Assembly: GCA_963756575.1 (NCBI GenBank)
Contig: CAVWOM010000007.1
Span: 186,001-250,000 of the forward strand
Length of the DNA: 64,000 nucleotides
DNA from: Palsa-504 sp963756575
GTDB taxonomy: Bacteria; Actinomycetota; Actinomycetes; Streptosporangiales; Streptosporangiaceae
Reading direction: 5' to 3'
Part shown: positions 8,645 through 17,132 of the stretch, piece by piece
How the letters are laid out: each line of letters opens with the position of its first letter
Position numbering within the stretch: position 1 is the stretch's first letter
Made by a program: the position numbers and the translations under genes
Notes under the pieces: generated by a model
The model's database searches: none
Seen by the model: the letters and a program-made list of their open reading frames with translations, nothing else
What the model was told of the DNA's origin: nothing

Positions 8645-9634
8645 TTGTTTACTGCCGCCGTCCCAGGGCACCAGTTCCGTCATCTCGCGCTGCTCTACCA
8701 CGGTCACGGTGAGTACCTCTCGGCGCTCCGCGCCTTCGTTCAGGCCCGCGCGGCCCGCGGTGACGCGGTATTTGTCGCGGTCCCGAAGCGCAAGGTCCAG
8801 CTGGTACGCCAGGAACTGGGCGTTGATCCGGCCCACATGACCCTGGCTGACATGGCCGAGCTGGGCCGTAACCCGGCCCGGATCATCCCGGCGGTTCTCT
8901 CCTACGTCAGCCAGCACCGCGACCAGAACGTCTGCTTTATCGCGGAGCCGATCTGGCCCGGCCGTACGGCCGCGGAGATAGAGGAGGCCACCCGGCATGA
9001 AGCGCTCACCAACCTGGCTTTTCGCGACAGCCCGGTAACGGTCCTGTGTCCCTATGACGGTGTCAGGCTCTCGACCTCGGTCCTGGCCGACGTGGCCTGC
9101 ACGCATCCGGCCGTCATCAAGAACCACCAGGAGATAGCGAGCGTCCGCTACCTAGGGCCGCCCGACCTTCCGCCGCGATGCAACCGGGCGCTGTCTCCGC
9201 CGCCCGCCCACGCCGAGGCGCTGGGTTACCGTGACGACCTCTACCCGGTTCGCAGTTTCGTCGCCAGCCGGGCCGAACGGGCCGGCCTTGCCCCGCTGCG
9301 CGTCCCGGACCTTGTTCTTGCCATCAGTGAACTCGCCGCCAACACCTTGCACCACACCCGAGGCGGCGGAACAGTGCATTTCTGGCGAACCGGCGCCAGG
9401 ATCATCTGCCAGGTATCTGACACCGGTCGGATTACCGATCCGCTGGCCCGGCACCGGGTCCCGCCCGATGAGCAGCTGGGCGGCAAGGGCCTCTGGCTGG
9501 TCAACCAGATCTGTGACCTGGTCCAGTTCAGGACCGGCCACGCAGGCACCGTGACCCGCCTGCACATGCGCACCGCCGCCACGTCATTATCGCACTTCCG
9601 CACGGAATTGCTGCGAAAAACAATTTCGCCATGA
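8645..9634 (+). CDS. MEDS-domain and anti-sigma-type ATPase fusion (sensor/switch protein)
   Basis: A 329-residue protein starting at TTG 8645 after a GGAG site. Residues 1 to about 170 resemble the MEDS domain (HLALLYHGHGEYLSALRAFV, then VCFIAEPIWPGR and CPYDGVRL), which binds methanogen/methylotroph-type sensor ligands. Residues ~190-320 form a GHKL histidine-kinase-like ATPase of the RsbW/anti-sigma type, with the N-box ELAANTLHH, VSDTGRITDP and GGKGLWLVNQICD. Such fusions act in partner-switching control of alternative sigma factors in actinomycetes. No anti-anti-sigma gene is adjacent. It is intact, unlike the genes upstream. Confidence 0.88.
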   Translation: MFTAAVPGHQFRHLALLYHGHGEYLSALRAFVQARAARGDAVFVAVPKRKVQLVRQELGVDPAHMTLADMAELGRNPARIIPAVLSYVSQHRDQNVCFIAEPIWPGRTAAEIEEATRHEALTNLAFRDSPVTVLCPYDGVRLSTSVLADVACTHPAVIKNHQEIASVRYLGPPDLPPRCNRALSPPPAHAEALGYRDDLYPVRSFVASRAERAGLAPLRVPDLVLAISELAANTLHHTRGGGTVHFWRTGARIICQVSDTGRITDPLARHRVPPDEQLGGKGLWLVNQICDLVQFRTGHAGTVTRLHMRTAATSLSHFRTELLRKTISP

Positions 9635-10033
9635 ATGCCAGGTAAATGTAGCAGTCTTATGACGCTGCTGCATTGCCATGGGAAAGGCGCAGCTAAACCC
9701 GGCGAGTTCCGGTTCGTCCTGGCGCCCGGCCGTCAGGTCGACCGGCTCGGCAGCGAGTTCGGCGCCTTCCTGGCGCCCGTGGACACGCCGTACGCCGAAC
9801 GGTCGCTGCCGCCCCCGGAACCTGGACAACTTCGATCCGGCCGGCACCTGCGGCTACATGACTACCGGGGGCTGAAGCCGTTCACCGTCCAGGCCGGCCC
9901 GATCGTCCCCGGCTTCGGCCAGCCCGGGCGTGGAACGCAGTACCAGTTGGTCAGCTCGTTGTCGCCCGGCGCTCCCGCCTCGCCGAACGTCATGTGGCTG
10001 ATCAGCAACGGATACCTCAGGCGCCTGGCCTGA
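9635..10033 (+). pseudogene. TNT-type NAD+ glycohydrolase toxin domain remnant
   Basis: The C-terminal ~100 residues match the TNT (tuberculosis necrotizing toxin) fold: VDRLGSEFGAFLAP, TPYAERSLPP, then LKPFTVQAGPIVPGFGQPG and GTQYQL with the conserved Gln. Between them the frame reads nonsense, while another frame reads NLDNFDPAGTCGY, the expected TNT segment. One extra C in the C run near 9812-9816 and one missing C near 9867 would restore it. Its ATG follows the upstream stop directly. No long N-terminal delivery region is present, so this is a detached toxin tip, probably non-functional as written. Confidence 0.6.
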
Positions 10034-10098
10034 CCCCTCGCCCAGGCCTCTCGCCGCCGCGTCATCCGGCCGTCGCCTCGTTATCATCGCTAATTAAG

Positions 10099-10128
10099 TT
10101 GACGCCGTTAACTGATCGGCGGGATACT
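10099..10128 (+). promoter_or_regulatory. Putative housekeeping-sigma promoter
   Basis: TTGACG (10099-10104) and GATACT (10123-10128) are separated by 18 bp in an unusually AT-rich stretch, about 50 bp upstream of the small membrane protein start at 10178. A direct repeat GTAAAC occurs twice just downstream (10137-10150) and could bind a regulator. Prediction from sequence only. Confidence 0.4.
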
Positions 10129-10177
10129 CGTATCGGTAAACGGTGTAAACATCAAGATCATGGGCAGGGGGCCTCAG

Positions 10178-10420
10178 ATGATCAGCATGCAAACCCTCAA
10201 CGGCGGACTCGTGGCGCTGGTGAGCCTAGTGACCGTGGCGATCGCGCTCACGGGCCTGATGATGGCGGCGCCTCGCCTCAGCCGGGCGGGCGGGACGCCG
10301 CGAGGCGGCCAGCGGCCGGAGCTCTCGCCAGAACCGCTGCCGAACCCGGATGATGACATCTTCATCGTCCCGGACGACGCCCGCGAGCTCACCGGCGACC
10401 GGGAGCTCGTCCTGGTCTGA
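10178..10420 (+). CDS. Small single-pass membrane protein of unknown function
   Basis: An 80-residue protein. The ATG at 10178 is chosen because GCAGGGGG lies 7 bases upstream; an in-frame ATG at 10160 has no such site. Residues ~8-30 form one transmembrane helix (LVALVSLVTVAIALTGLMMA), followed by a basic stretch and an acidic Pro/Asp-rich C-terminal tail. It has its own promoter-like sequence and a strong terminator behind it, so it is probably a real monocistronic gene. No family recognised. Confidence 0.6.
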   Translation: MISMQTLNGGLVALVSLVTVAIALTGLMMAAPRLSRAGGTPRGGQRPELSPEPLPNPDDDIFIVPDDARELTGDRELVLV

Positions 10421-10423
10421 CCG

Positions 10424-10467
10424 TCCGGCGAGTGGCCGCGGAAGGGCAACCGCGGTCACTCGCCGGA
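10424..10467. terminator. Bidirectional hairpin terminator
   Basis: An 18-bp inverted repeat (10424-10441 and 10450-10467) with one G-T position and an 8-nt loop starts three bases after the plus-strand small gene and overlaps the stop of the convergent small gene. No U-tract follows, as is usual for actinomycete terminators. Confidence 0.75.
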
Positions 10468-10629
10468 TCGGGACCGGCGCGCAGGACCCGGACTGTTCGC
10501 GTATCGCTCCACGTCCGCCAACCAGTCCTCTTCTGGACGGTCGGCCTGCTGCATGGCGGCGGCCAGCACTAGGGGACAGCCGAACAGGGCCGCCCCGCCG
10601 GCCAGGCCGGCGATCATCCACCTCTTCAC
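10456..10629 (-). CDS. Small exported or membrane-anchored protein
   Basis: A 57-residue frame starting at GTG 10629, preceded by GGAGAGGAGGCCTCA, a very strong ribosome binding site. The N-terminus MKRWMIAGLAGGAALFGCPL, followed by VLAAAMQ, is a basic-hydrophobic signal or anchor. It contains an LFGC sequence that is only loosely lipobox-like. The rest is short, charged and polar. No family is recognised. The strong start context and the shared terminator with the convergent gene argue that it is real. Confidence 0.55.
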   Translation of the reverse strand: MKRWMIAGLAGGAALFGCPLVLAAAMQQADRPEEDWLADVERYANSPGPARRSRSGE

Positions 10630-10673
10630 TGAGGCCTCCTCTCCGCTAGAGTGCCCCGCCCGGCCCCGCTTGG

Positions 10674-10916
10674 CTAGGCCGGCGCCACCGGGAGAGTGAA
10701 CATGATCGGGTCAGGCCACCGCAGGCACTGGGCTTTTACACCGGCATCCTCGGGATGCCGGTGACCTTCACCAACGGCGACCCGGCCGGGTTGGTCATCC
10801 AGCAGGCGCCGGATCTCGGCCAGCCGGGCCTCGGTGAAGGGCCGCGGCATTCCCGAAATGAAAGGCCGTCCGAAGGTAAATGCGGGATAGTGCCTCGGGA
10901 AATAGGCCTTAGTCAA
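10674..10916 (-). CDS. Hypothetical short protein, possibly a gene fragment
   Basis: An 80-codon frame from TTG 10916; an ATG at 10850 (MPRPFTEARLAEIRRLLDDQ) would give 58 residues. The centre is soluble and helical-looking, and the end WPDPIMFTLPVAPA looks abrupt. It is not recognised and lies in an area with several broken genes, so it may be debris. Codon use is GC-rich as in true genes, which is weak support. Confidence 0.3.
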   Translation of the reverse strand: MTKAYFPRHYPAFTFGRPFISGMPRPFTEARLAEIRRLLDDQPGRVAVGEGHRHPEDAGVKAQCLRWPDPIMFTLPVAPA

Positions 10917-10984
10917 TCATGGCGCCGGCCCCGGTAATAGGGACACTTTCGGCTGACCTTCTGGCCAGGGGTACCATTTGCTTG

Positions 10985-11788
10985 ATGATCGACTTCGACG
11001 CCTATCTACGCCGGATCGGCCTTGACCCGGCGAGCAAGCCGACCTGGCAGGCGATCTCCCGCGCGCACGCTACGGCGATCCCGTTCGAGAATCTCGACCC
11101 CCACCGCGGTGTCCCGGTCTCGCTGGAACAGGCCGATCTCGAGCGCAAGCTCGTGGCCGGACGGCGGGGCGGGTACTGCTTCGAGCACAACCTGCTCCTG
11201 ACGTCGGCGCTCGAGCACATGGGCCTGGCGGTCGAGCCGATGCTGGCGCGCGTCAGCATGGGCGGCGCTCCTCCGGAAAGGCGGCCGGCCTCACATCTGG
11301 TCCTGCGGGTGACGGACGGGGACGGACGCCAGTGGCATGCCGATGTCGGGTTCGGGCTCGGCACGCTGCTGGACCCGATCCCGTTCGGCCCGACCGGCGT
11401 CCATGAGCAGTCGGGGTGGAGCTTCCGGGTGGTGGAGGACGGCGACGGACTGGCCCTCCAGACGCTGGACCCGGAGGGCTGGACCGGCGTCTACTCCTTC
11501 CTGCCCCGTCCCGCTTACCGGATCGATATCGAGGTGAGCAACTGGTGGACCTGCACCAGCCCGGCGTCGCGGTTCGTGTCCGGCCTGATCGTGGCGGTCA
11601 GTCATGACGACGGACGGCGCGAGGCCCTCCACGACTTCTCCGGCCCGCTGTTCACCCTGGCGAGTTCTCCCGACGGCACGGAAGCGACCCCGGCGCAGCG
11701 CGAGGCGATCCCGTCACTGCTGGCCCAGCGATTCGGCCTGCCCGGGTTCGGGCTCGGCCCGGACGGCCGGGTCGTCGCCCTGAGCTAG
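10985..11788 (+). CDS. nat: Arylamine N-acetyltransferase
   Basis: A 267-residue cytosolic enzyme that moves acetyl groups from acetyl-CoA to arylamines or hydrazines. The catalytic triad is visible: C65 in RRGGYCFEHN, H104 in SHLVLRV, and D120 in HADVGFG. Length fits bacterial NATs (about 270-280). The ATG at 10985 begins the typical MIDFDAYLRRIGL N-terminus; an upstream in-frame ATG adds 22 unlikely residues. It is followed 38 bp later by an esterase gene and probably shares its transcript. Confidence 0.93.
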   Translation: MIDFDAYLRRIGLDPASKPTWQAISRAHATAIPFENLDPHRGVPVSLEQADLERKLVAGRRGGYCFEHNLLLTSALEHMGLAVEPMLARVSMGGAPPERRPASHLVLRVTDGDGRQWHADVGFGLGTLLDPIPFGPTGVHEQSGWSFRVVEDGDGLALQTLDPEGWTGVYSFLPRPAYRIDIEVSNWWTCTSPASRFVSGLIVAVSHDDGRREALHDFSGPLFTLASSPDGTEATPAQREAIPSLLAQRFGLPGFGLGPDGRVVALS

Positions 11789-11825
11789 CCTTCCTCCCGA
11801 ACTAGCCAGCAAGAACGGAGCGCCG

Positions 11826-12773
11826 ATGGCACCCATCGATCGCCGGCTGCGAGTGTTTGCCTGGATGGTACGACGTCAGGGGTCGATCGCGGGAAAGAGC
11901 GAGGCCGAGGTCATCGCCCGGCAGGCCAGGCACGTACCGGACAACGCCGTGACCAATTTCATCTTCGGAAAGGTCGCGCCAGGAGTCCAGACGATCGACC
12001 GGACCATCCCCGGGCCCGGCGGTGACATCGGGGTCCGCGTCTACCGCCCGCAAGCGGCCGGCCGCGCCGGGTCCCGCCCGCTGGTCATCTACTTCCACGG
12101 CGGCGGCTTCGTCCTCGGCGAACTGCGCATGGGCGACTGGCTCTGCAGCCAGGTCGCCAGGAACGTCGGCGCGGTCGTGCTGTCGGTGGACTACCGGCTC
12201 GCGCCGCGCCACCGGTTCCCGGCCGCCGTCGACGACTGCTACGCGGCCGTGCTGTGGGCCGCCGAGAACGCCGGCTCACTCGGGGCGGACGGCCCGCTGG
12301 GGATCATGGGGGAGAGCGCGGGCGGCAACCTCTCGGCGGTGACCTGCCTGCTGGCCCGCGACCGTGGCGGCCCGGTCATCAGCCACCAGACGCTGATCTA
12401 CCCAGCCACCGACATGACCAGGGAAGCGCCGGCCACGGCGACCACGCCGTTCCTGACCACGCCGGAAATGCGCGCCTACCGTGAGCACTACCTGGCCGAC
12501 GCCGACCCCAGCGACCCGCGGCTGTCACCCATGCTCGCCAAGGACCACGGTGAGCTGCCCCCGGCCCTGATCCAAGTGGGCGAGCACGATCCGCTGCGCG
12601 ACGACGGGGTCCGGTACGCCGCCACGCTCCGGGCCGCCGGGGTGCCGGTGCGGCTCACCGAGTACGTGGGCATGCCACACGGCTTCCTCAACTTCCCCGG
12701 ACTGTGCCGCTGGGCCCCGCAGGCCCTGGCGGAGATATGCGCGGAGCAGAAATCCGCGCTGGTCCAGCCCTGA
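11826..12773 (+). CDS. Alpha/beta hydrolase of the hormone-sensitive-lipase (HSL) family
   Basis: A 315-residue esterase. It has the oxyanion-hole motif HGGGF (91-95), nucleophile elbow GESAGG with S164, the acid in EHDPLRDDG and the base in GMPHGF. This is the bacterial HSL (family IV) architecture; such enzymes cleave short to medium acyl esters. It has no signal peptide. It follows the NAT gene on the same strand, and the shared logic could be handling of acylated or aromatic xenobiotics, which is inference. Confidence 0.9.
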   Translation: MAPIDRRLRVFAWMVRRQGSIAGKSEAEVIARQARHVPDNAVTNFIFGKVAPGVQTIDRTIPGPGGDIGVRVYRPQAAGRAGSRPLVIYFHGGGFVLGELRMGDWLCSQVARNVGAVVLSVDYRLAPRHRFPAAVDDCYAAVLWAAENAGSLGADGPLGIMGESAGGNLSAVTCLLARDRGGPVISHQTLIYPATDMTREAPATATTPFLTTPEMRAYREHYLADADPSDPRLSPMLAKDHGELPPALIQVGEHDPLRDDGVRYAATLRAAGVPVRLTEYVGMPHGFLNFPGLCRWAPQALAEICAEQKSALVQP

Positions 12774-13011
12774 GAGAGCTCCACCGCTCACGATCCCCGT
12801 CGACCGGCAGCTTGCGGTGCCATGACACGTAGACGGTGCCGTTGGCTGCACCGCCAGGCCGGTCGGCTGGAACAGGCTAGGAGCCGGCCCTGCCGGTAGA
12901 AGGCGATGGCAGTGACGGCGGTGAGCCCGCGAGCCCAGACCGTCGGCAGGCCAGCATAGAGAGCCGGGGCTACCTCGCTGACCGCGGGAAGCGGGCCAGC
13001 TGGTTGCCTAG

Positions 13012-13788
13012 TCAGCTTGAGGTCCTGAACCCGCCATTGCTGTAGAGGACCTGACCAGTAATCCAGCCTCCTGCGTCGGACATCAGGAAGCGAACCAGGT
13101 CGGCGGTGTCAGCCGGCGTTCCCAGCCGGCCGGCCGGAGTCTGGGCCACCCCCGCCTCCCGGATCTCGGGAGTCATCCAGCCGGTGTCAACCGGCCCCGG
13201 GTTGATGACGTTCGCGCGGATCCCGCGGCTGGCCAGCTCCACCGCCGCGGCCACGACGATCCGGTCCAGGGCGCCCTTGCTCGCGCCGTAGGGCAGGTTA
13301 TGCACGGCGTGGTCGCTGGTCAGCGCCACGATCCGGCCTCTGGCCGCTGTGGTCGTCCCGGCGGGCAGGTGCTCGGCGAAGGCCTTGATCAGCAGCCATA
13401 CCGCGCGGGCATTGACGGCGAAATGCCGGTCCCAGCTCTCCACGGTCGTGTCGAGGATCGAGCTGTCCACGCTCTCGCAGTGTGACATCACCAGGCCACG
13501 CAGATCCCCGGCGGCGGCCGCCGCCTCGACCAGGCGCCCCGGAGCGCCGGTCTCGGCGAGGTCGGCGGCCACGACCTCGGCCCTGCGGCCGCGTCGGCGG
13601 CACTCGGCCGCGACATCCTGAGGGTCGTGCTCGCCGTGCTCGTAACCGATCCGGTCGTCGTACGGCGCCCAGTAGCTCAGGATCAGGTCCCACCCGTCCT
13701 CAGCCAGGCCGAGCGCCAGCCCGGCGCCGATCGAGCGCCGCCGTCCGACCCCTGTCACCAGCACCGTCCCGCGGCGCACATCAGGCAT
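13012..13788 (-). CDS. SDR family oxidoreductase
   Basis: A 258-residue short-chain dehydrogenase. The N-terminal cofactor motif is atypical, TGVGRRRSIGAGLA, like the enoyl-reductase/FabG4-type variants that bind NAD(P) with a spaced glycine motif. The active site is YGASK, and the end is VLYSNGGFRTSS, where YSNGG replaces the common VDGG. It is monocistronic, with about 240 bp of apparently non-coding DNA between it and the convergent esterase. Substrate unknown. Confidence 0.88.
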   Translation of the reverse strand: MPDVRRGTVLVTGVGRRRSIGAGLALGLAEDGWDLILSYWAPYDDRIGYEHGEHDPQDVAAECRRRGRRAEVVAADLAETGAPGRLVEAAAAAGDLRGLVMSHCESVDSSILDTTVESWDRHFAVNARAVWLLIKAFAEHLPAGTTTAARGRIVALTSDHAVHNLPYGASKGALDRIVVAAAVELASRGIRANVINPGPVDTGWMTPEIREAGVAQTPAGRLGTPADTADLVRFLMSDAGGWITGQVLYSNGGFRTSS

Positions 13789-13869
13789 GATTACCTTCCC
13801 GGCAGATCAGGCGAGAACGCCAGCACGCAGCAACCTGCCGCGGCGGTTTCGCTTGATCGGGCGGGCGGA

Positions 13870-14868
13870 CTATGCGCCCGAGTGCGCGCCGTTGCTGAGC
13901 CGGGGGACCGCATCTGGCTGCGGCGCTGCGACCGTAACGGCCAGCTTGCCACTACTTACCGGTACGGGCAGCTCAGGGATCGGCGGGACCTCGGGTATCC
14001 CCGGCGGCGCTCCGCTCGTGTCCCCGGCCGCACCCGTCTCGCTGAAGTCCGCCAGTGATGCCGAGTTCCCGGCTGTCTTCCCGTCGCCGGCAGGCGCCTT
14101 CGGCGTGGCCTTGTCGAAGAACCTGAGCAGCTCGACCGGTACCGGCATGACCAGGGTGCTGTTCTTTTCCGCGGCGACCTCGGCCACGGTCTGCAGCAGC
14201 CGCAGCTGCAGTGCGGCGGGGTCGCGGGACATGACATTGGCGGCCGCGGCGAGACGCTTGGAGGCCTGGTACTCGCCGTCGGCGGTGATGATCCGGGCGC
14301 GGCGCTCGCGTTCCGCCTCGGCTTGCCGGGACATCGATCGCTTCATGGAATCGGGCAGCGAGACGTCCTTGAGCTCCACCCGCTCGACCCGGACGCCCCA
14401 GGGGCCCTCGGTCGGCTCGTCGATGATCCGCTGCAACTCGCGGTTGACTGAGACCCGGTCGGCCAGCAGCTGGTCCATCTCGGACTGGCCGATGATAGAG
14501 CGGAGCGAGGTCTGCGCCTGCTGAGAGATCGCGAACATGTAGTTCTGCACGTTGATCGTGGCCTTGACCGGGTCGACCACCCGGAAGTAGACCACGGCAT
14601 CGACCCGGACCGTCACGTTGTCCTTGGTGATGCCTTCCTGAGCCGGGACGGCCATGGCGACGATCTGCATGTTGACCTTCTGCATGCGGTCGCCGACCGG
14701 CCGGATCACGTGCAGCCCGGCGCCGCGCGTCTCCGGCAGCACCCGTCCGAACCTGAAGATGATGCCCTGCTCGTACTGCTGTACGACCTTGAGCGAGCGG
14801 CCAGCCGTGATGAGCCCGGCCAGGACGAGTACTACCAGGATGACCACCAGGACAACCATCACCAACAC
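13870..14868 (-). CDS. SPFH/Band 7 (stomatin-like) membrane protein
   Basis: A 332-residue protein with one N-terminal transmembrane helix (VVLVVILVVLVLAGLI), then the SPFH domain (YEQGIIFRFGRVLPETRGAG, VDAVVYFRVVDPVKA) and a coiled segment ERERRARIITADGEYQASKR. The C-terminal ~70 residues are Pro/Gly/Ala-rich. Stomatin-like proteins organise membrane microdomains and often pair with NfeD or proteases; no NfeD gene is adjacent. The start is GTG 14868 or ATG 14859. An unusually AT-rich stretch (14940-15000) upstream probably holds its promoter. Confidence 0.92.
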   Translation of the reverse strand: MLVMVVLVVILVVLVLAGLITAGRSLKVVQQYEQGIIFRFGRVLPETRGAGLHVIRPVGDRMQKVNMQIVAMAVPAQEGITKDNVTVRVDAVVYFRVVDPVKATINVQNYMFAISQQAQTSLRSIIGQSEMDQLLADRVSVNRELQRIIDEPTEGPWGVRVERVELKDVSLPDSMKRSMSRQAEAERERRARIITADGEYQASKRLAAAANVMSRDPAALQLRLLQTVAEVAAEKNSTLVMPVPVELLRFFDKATPKAPAGDGKTAGNSASLADFSETGAAGDTSGAPPGIPEVPPIPELPVPVSSGKLAVTVAAPQPDAVPRLSNGAHSGA

Positions 14869-15006
14869 CTGCCTTCGGCGACGCCGCGGTAGCGGGCCGC
14901 CCTCGGCGGCTAGTCCCCGGTGCCTTCTCCCAGCCTATCTACGCAGCAAAAAACTAGCAAAATATTTCTAGAAAAGATGACACCACTATAAGAGCGGCTG
15001 AGCGGG

Positions 15007-16730
15007 CTAGGCGGCATACTGGGTGGGGATGGTGGTGTAGGTGCGTCCGGCCGGAGTGTGCCACACCAGGACGCCGGGTTCAGGCTGTTCCAGCCGCCAG
15101 CCGTCGGCTTGCTTGCAGCGATGGTGGTGCCGGCACAGCGGCGCCAGATTGCATTCGCAGGTCCGGCCGCCTTGGTGGTGGGGGTCGGTGTGGTCCAGGT
15201 CGCAGGTCGTGGCGCGCCGGCCGCAGCCGGCCGCGGTGCAAGTGGCGTTGCGGGTTCTGATCAGGTGCTGGAGCTTGCGGCTGGGCCGGTAGCGATCCTC
15301 GGCCCGGGCGTGATCGCACGGCCCGCGGATGACCGGGGTGAGTTTGGTGATGTTCAGGAAGTCCATGAGGCCGTCGAGGGTCATGGGTCCGACGGCCCGT
15401 CCTGACGGCCCCTGTCCTGACGGCCCCGTCCTGACGGCCCCTGTCCTGACGGCCCCTGTCCTGGTGGCCAGGGGCGGGGGCCGGCGGCGCAGCCGTGGGC
15501 GGCGGCGGTCCCGTCGGGGTTCAGGGCGGTGACGCACCACCGGGTGGCGGGGTTCGCCGCGGCGGCGGTGACCAGGTCCCGGGTGTCGCCATGATCGAGG
15601 ATCCCGAACCCGGCCACCTCGCCCGGCGGCCCGGTATCGCCGCCGAGCGCGGTGTGCGGCACGGTGATGGTGATCATCGCGCGGATGCTGCCCGTGCCAG
15701 TGCCCGTGCCCGTGCCAGTGCCAGTGCCCGCGCCGGGGCTCGCGGCAGGGCAGCCGCGGCCTCCGGGGCTGTTGCCGCTGGAACCGCCCGGCGAACCGGG
15801 GGCGCCTCTGCCAGTGCCGGTGCCGTCGCTCGCAGGCGGTTCCCCTTGGGGCGCCCGGGAGTCGCGTTCTTGGAGTAGGTCCAAGGTGGCGCGGACCTTC
15901 AGTTCCTCCCACGTCCCCGTCACCCCGGCCTCCCGCAGCGCCCGGGCCCGGTCCTCGACGTGCTGCATCGAGGCCAGCACCTCGGCCGACGGCATCTCCC
16001 GGCCGGAGATCCCGGCGTTCCCGGACTCCTCCCGGAACGCCCGCACCCGCGCCTCCCGCCGCGCCTTCTCCTTCCGCTTCCGCGCCGCCCCCGGATCGAG
16101 CCGCAGCACCAGCCGGGCGGCCGCCCGCCGCAGCTCCCCGTACGTCTTGGCCTGCGCCGCCGCGGCCAGCAGCTCATCGGCGACCGCGGCGTCCGCATCG
16201 GACAGGACGCCGGTGAAGTCCTCGATGATCTTCACGTGGACCGGGTCCAGCTTCCCCGCGGCCAGCGCGGCGAAGGTGACCGGCAGCCGCCCGGCCACGC
16301 TGCGGGCGTACGCGATCTCCCCGGCCGCGGACAGCCAGGTCAGACGGAACGCCGCCGCGATCTCATCCGCGGCGAAATCCTGCCGCCGGGGCCGGGACGC
16401 GAACTCGGCCAGCGCCGCCATCTTGGCCCACGCCAGCCGCGACTCCATCCGCCGGGCCCCGGACAAGAACCCGACCAGCTGGTCATCGGACAGCCCGGCC
16501 AGTCCTTCGCCGTCCGGTCCGGCGACCGTGTCCAGCACCATCGCCAGCAGCGGCCCCGGCGCCATCGTGTCCGCCCGGCCATCCGCCGCGAACCCCTCCA
16601 GCGACAGCTCCTCCGCCGGCGCCGTCACGTACAGCCCCTGCGGCATGCCCTCCTCGCTGTCCTCCCCGCCGTCCCCGGGCAGCCCGGAGCCCGCAGGCTC
16701 GTCAGGCTCGGGAAACAGCGCAGCAGACAT
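15007..16730 (-). pseudogene. DUF222/HNH endonuclease, split by a one-base loss in a tandem repeat
   Basis: The first frame (ATG 16730, good AGGTG site) encodes a DUF222-type N-terminal domain (AWAKMAALAEFASRP, LPVTFAALAAGKLD) and a Gly-Thr repeat linker, but ends soon after the array at 15403-15461. The remaining HNH domain (ATCDLDHTDPHHQGGRTCE, APLCRHHHRCKQADGW) continues in another frame to the stop at 15007. The array has 15-bp units except one of 14 bp; restoring one base in that unit joins both halves into one ~573-residue protein. Such DUF222-HNH genes are abundant in actinomycetes and often sit in REP-like elements. Either a frameshift, a variable switch or a sequence error. Confidence 0.8.
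15403..15461. repeat. 15-bp tandem repeat inside the HNH endonuclease gene
   Basis: Four head-to-tail units of TGACGGCCCCTGTCC; the second (15418-15431) lacks one T and is 14 bp. On the coding strand the units read Gly-Gln-Gly-Pro-Ser repeats. The short unit is exactly where the reading frame changes, so copy number or unit length determines whether the HNH domain is translated. Confidence 0.9.
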
Positions 16731-16887
16731 GGCACACCTAGCAGGTGAGGGGGAAGGGGATTCGCGGAGACTCCCGCTAGGGAACAACTTATCACCCCGC
16801 AAGATCGACAGATAGTGCCAATCGAATATATTTTCACCGATAATGGTCAAACGCGGTGCTGAGTAGCCGTACCGCGCCGGATGCCGA

Positions 16888-16935
16888 TGAAAGCGGCCTT
16901 CCAGTGCGTTTTAGCGCCCTCGAACCCGGGTTTCA
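16888..16935. repeat. 48-bp dispersed palindromic element, copy A
   Basis: It runs from TGAAAGCGGCCTTCCAGTGC to CTCGAACCCGGGTTTCA, with end arms able to pair imperfectly. Same length and core (CTTCCAGTGCGTT) as copies at 24384 and 31668. Confidence 0.7.
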
Positions 16936-16940
16936 CGTCG

Positions 16941-16996
16941 CCCTAGCCGATCCGGAACGCCCACCTGGCCCTAGCCGATCCGGAACGCCCACCTGG
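16941..16996. repeat. Exact 28-bp tandem duplication
   Basis: Two perfect head-to-tail copies (16941-16968, 16969-16996) beginning CCCTAGCCGATCCGG. They lie just beside palindromic element copy A in non-coding DNA, and perfect identity suggests a recent duplication. Confidence 0.95.
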
Positions 16997-17132
16997 CGGT
17001 GCAGACGGTGCAGTGTTACCCGGGTTCAGCTTGCGGGCCGCTGGTACCCGCCCCGCGACCGGCAAGCTCAGTGGCATTGGGTGCCGGCCGGCTCAGTAAC
17101 ATCAGCCCGGTCGGATGCACCGCTCCGCGCGG

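Larger units (their letters stand above)
16731..17132. other. Non-coding interval with palindromic element and tandem duplication
   Basis: The interval lies between the start of the HNH gene and the 3' end of the HerA-like gene, both on the minus strand. The first 120 bp is AT-rich and probably contains the HNH promoter. The rest contains the 48-bp palindromic element (copy A), a 28-bp duplication, and a segment resembling the DNA downstream of copy C at 31.7 kb. I see no gene here. Confidence 0.6.
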
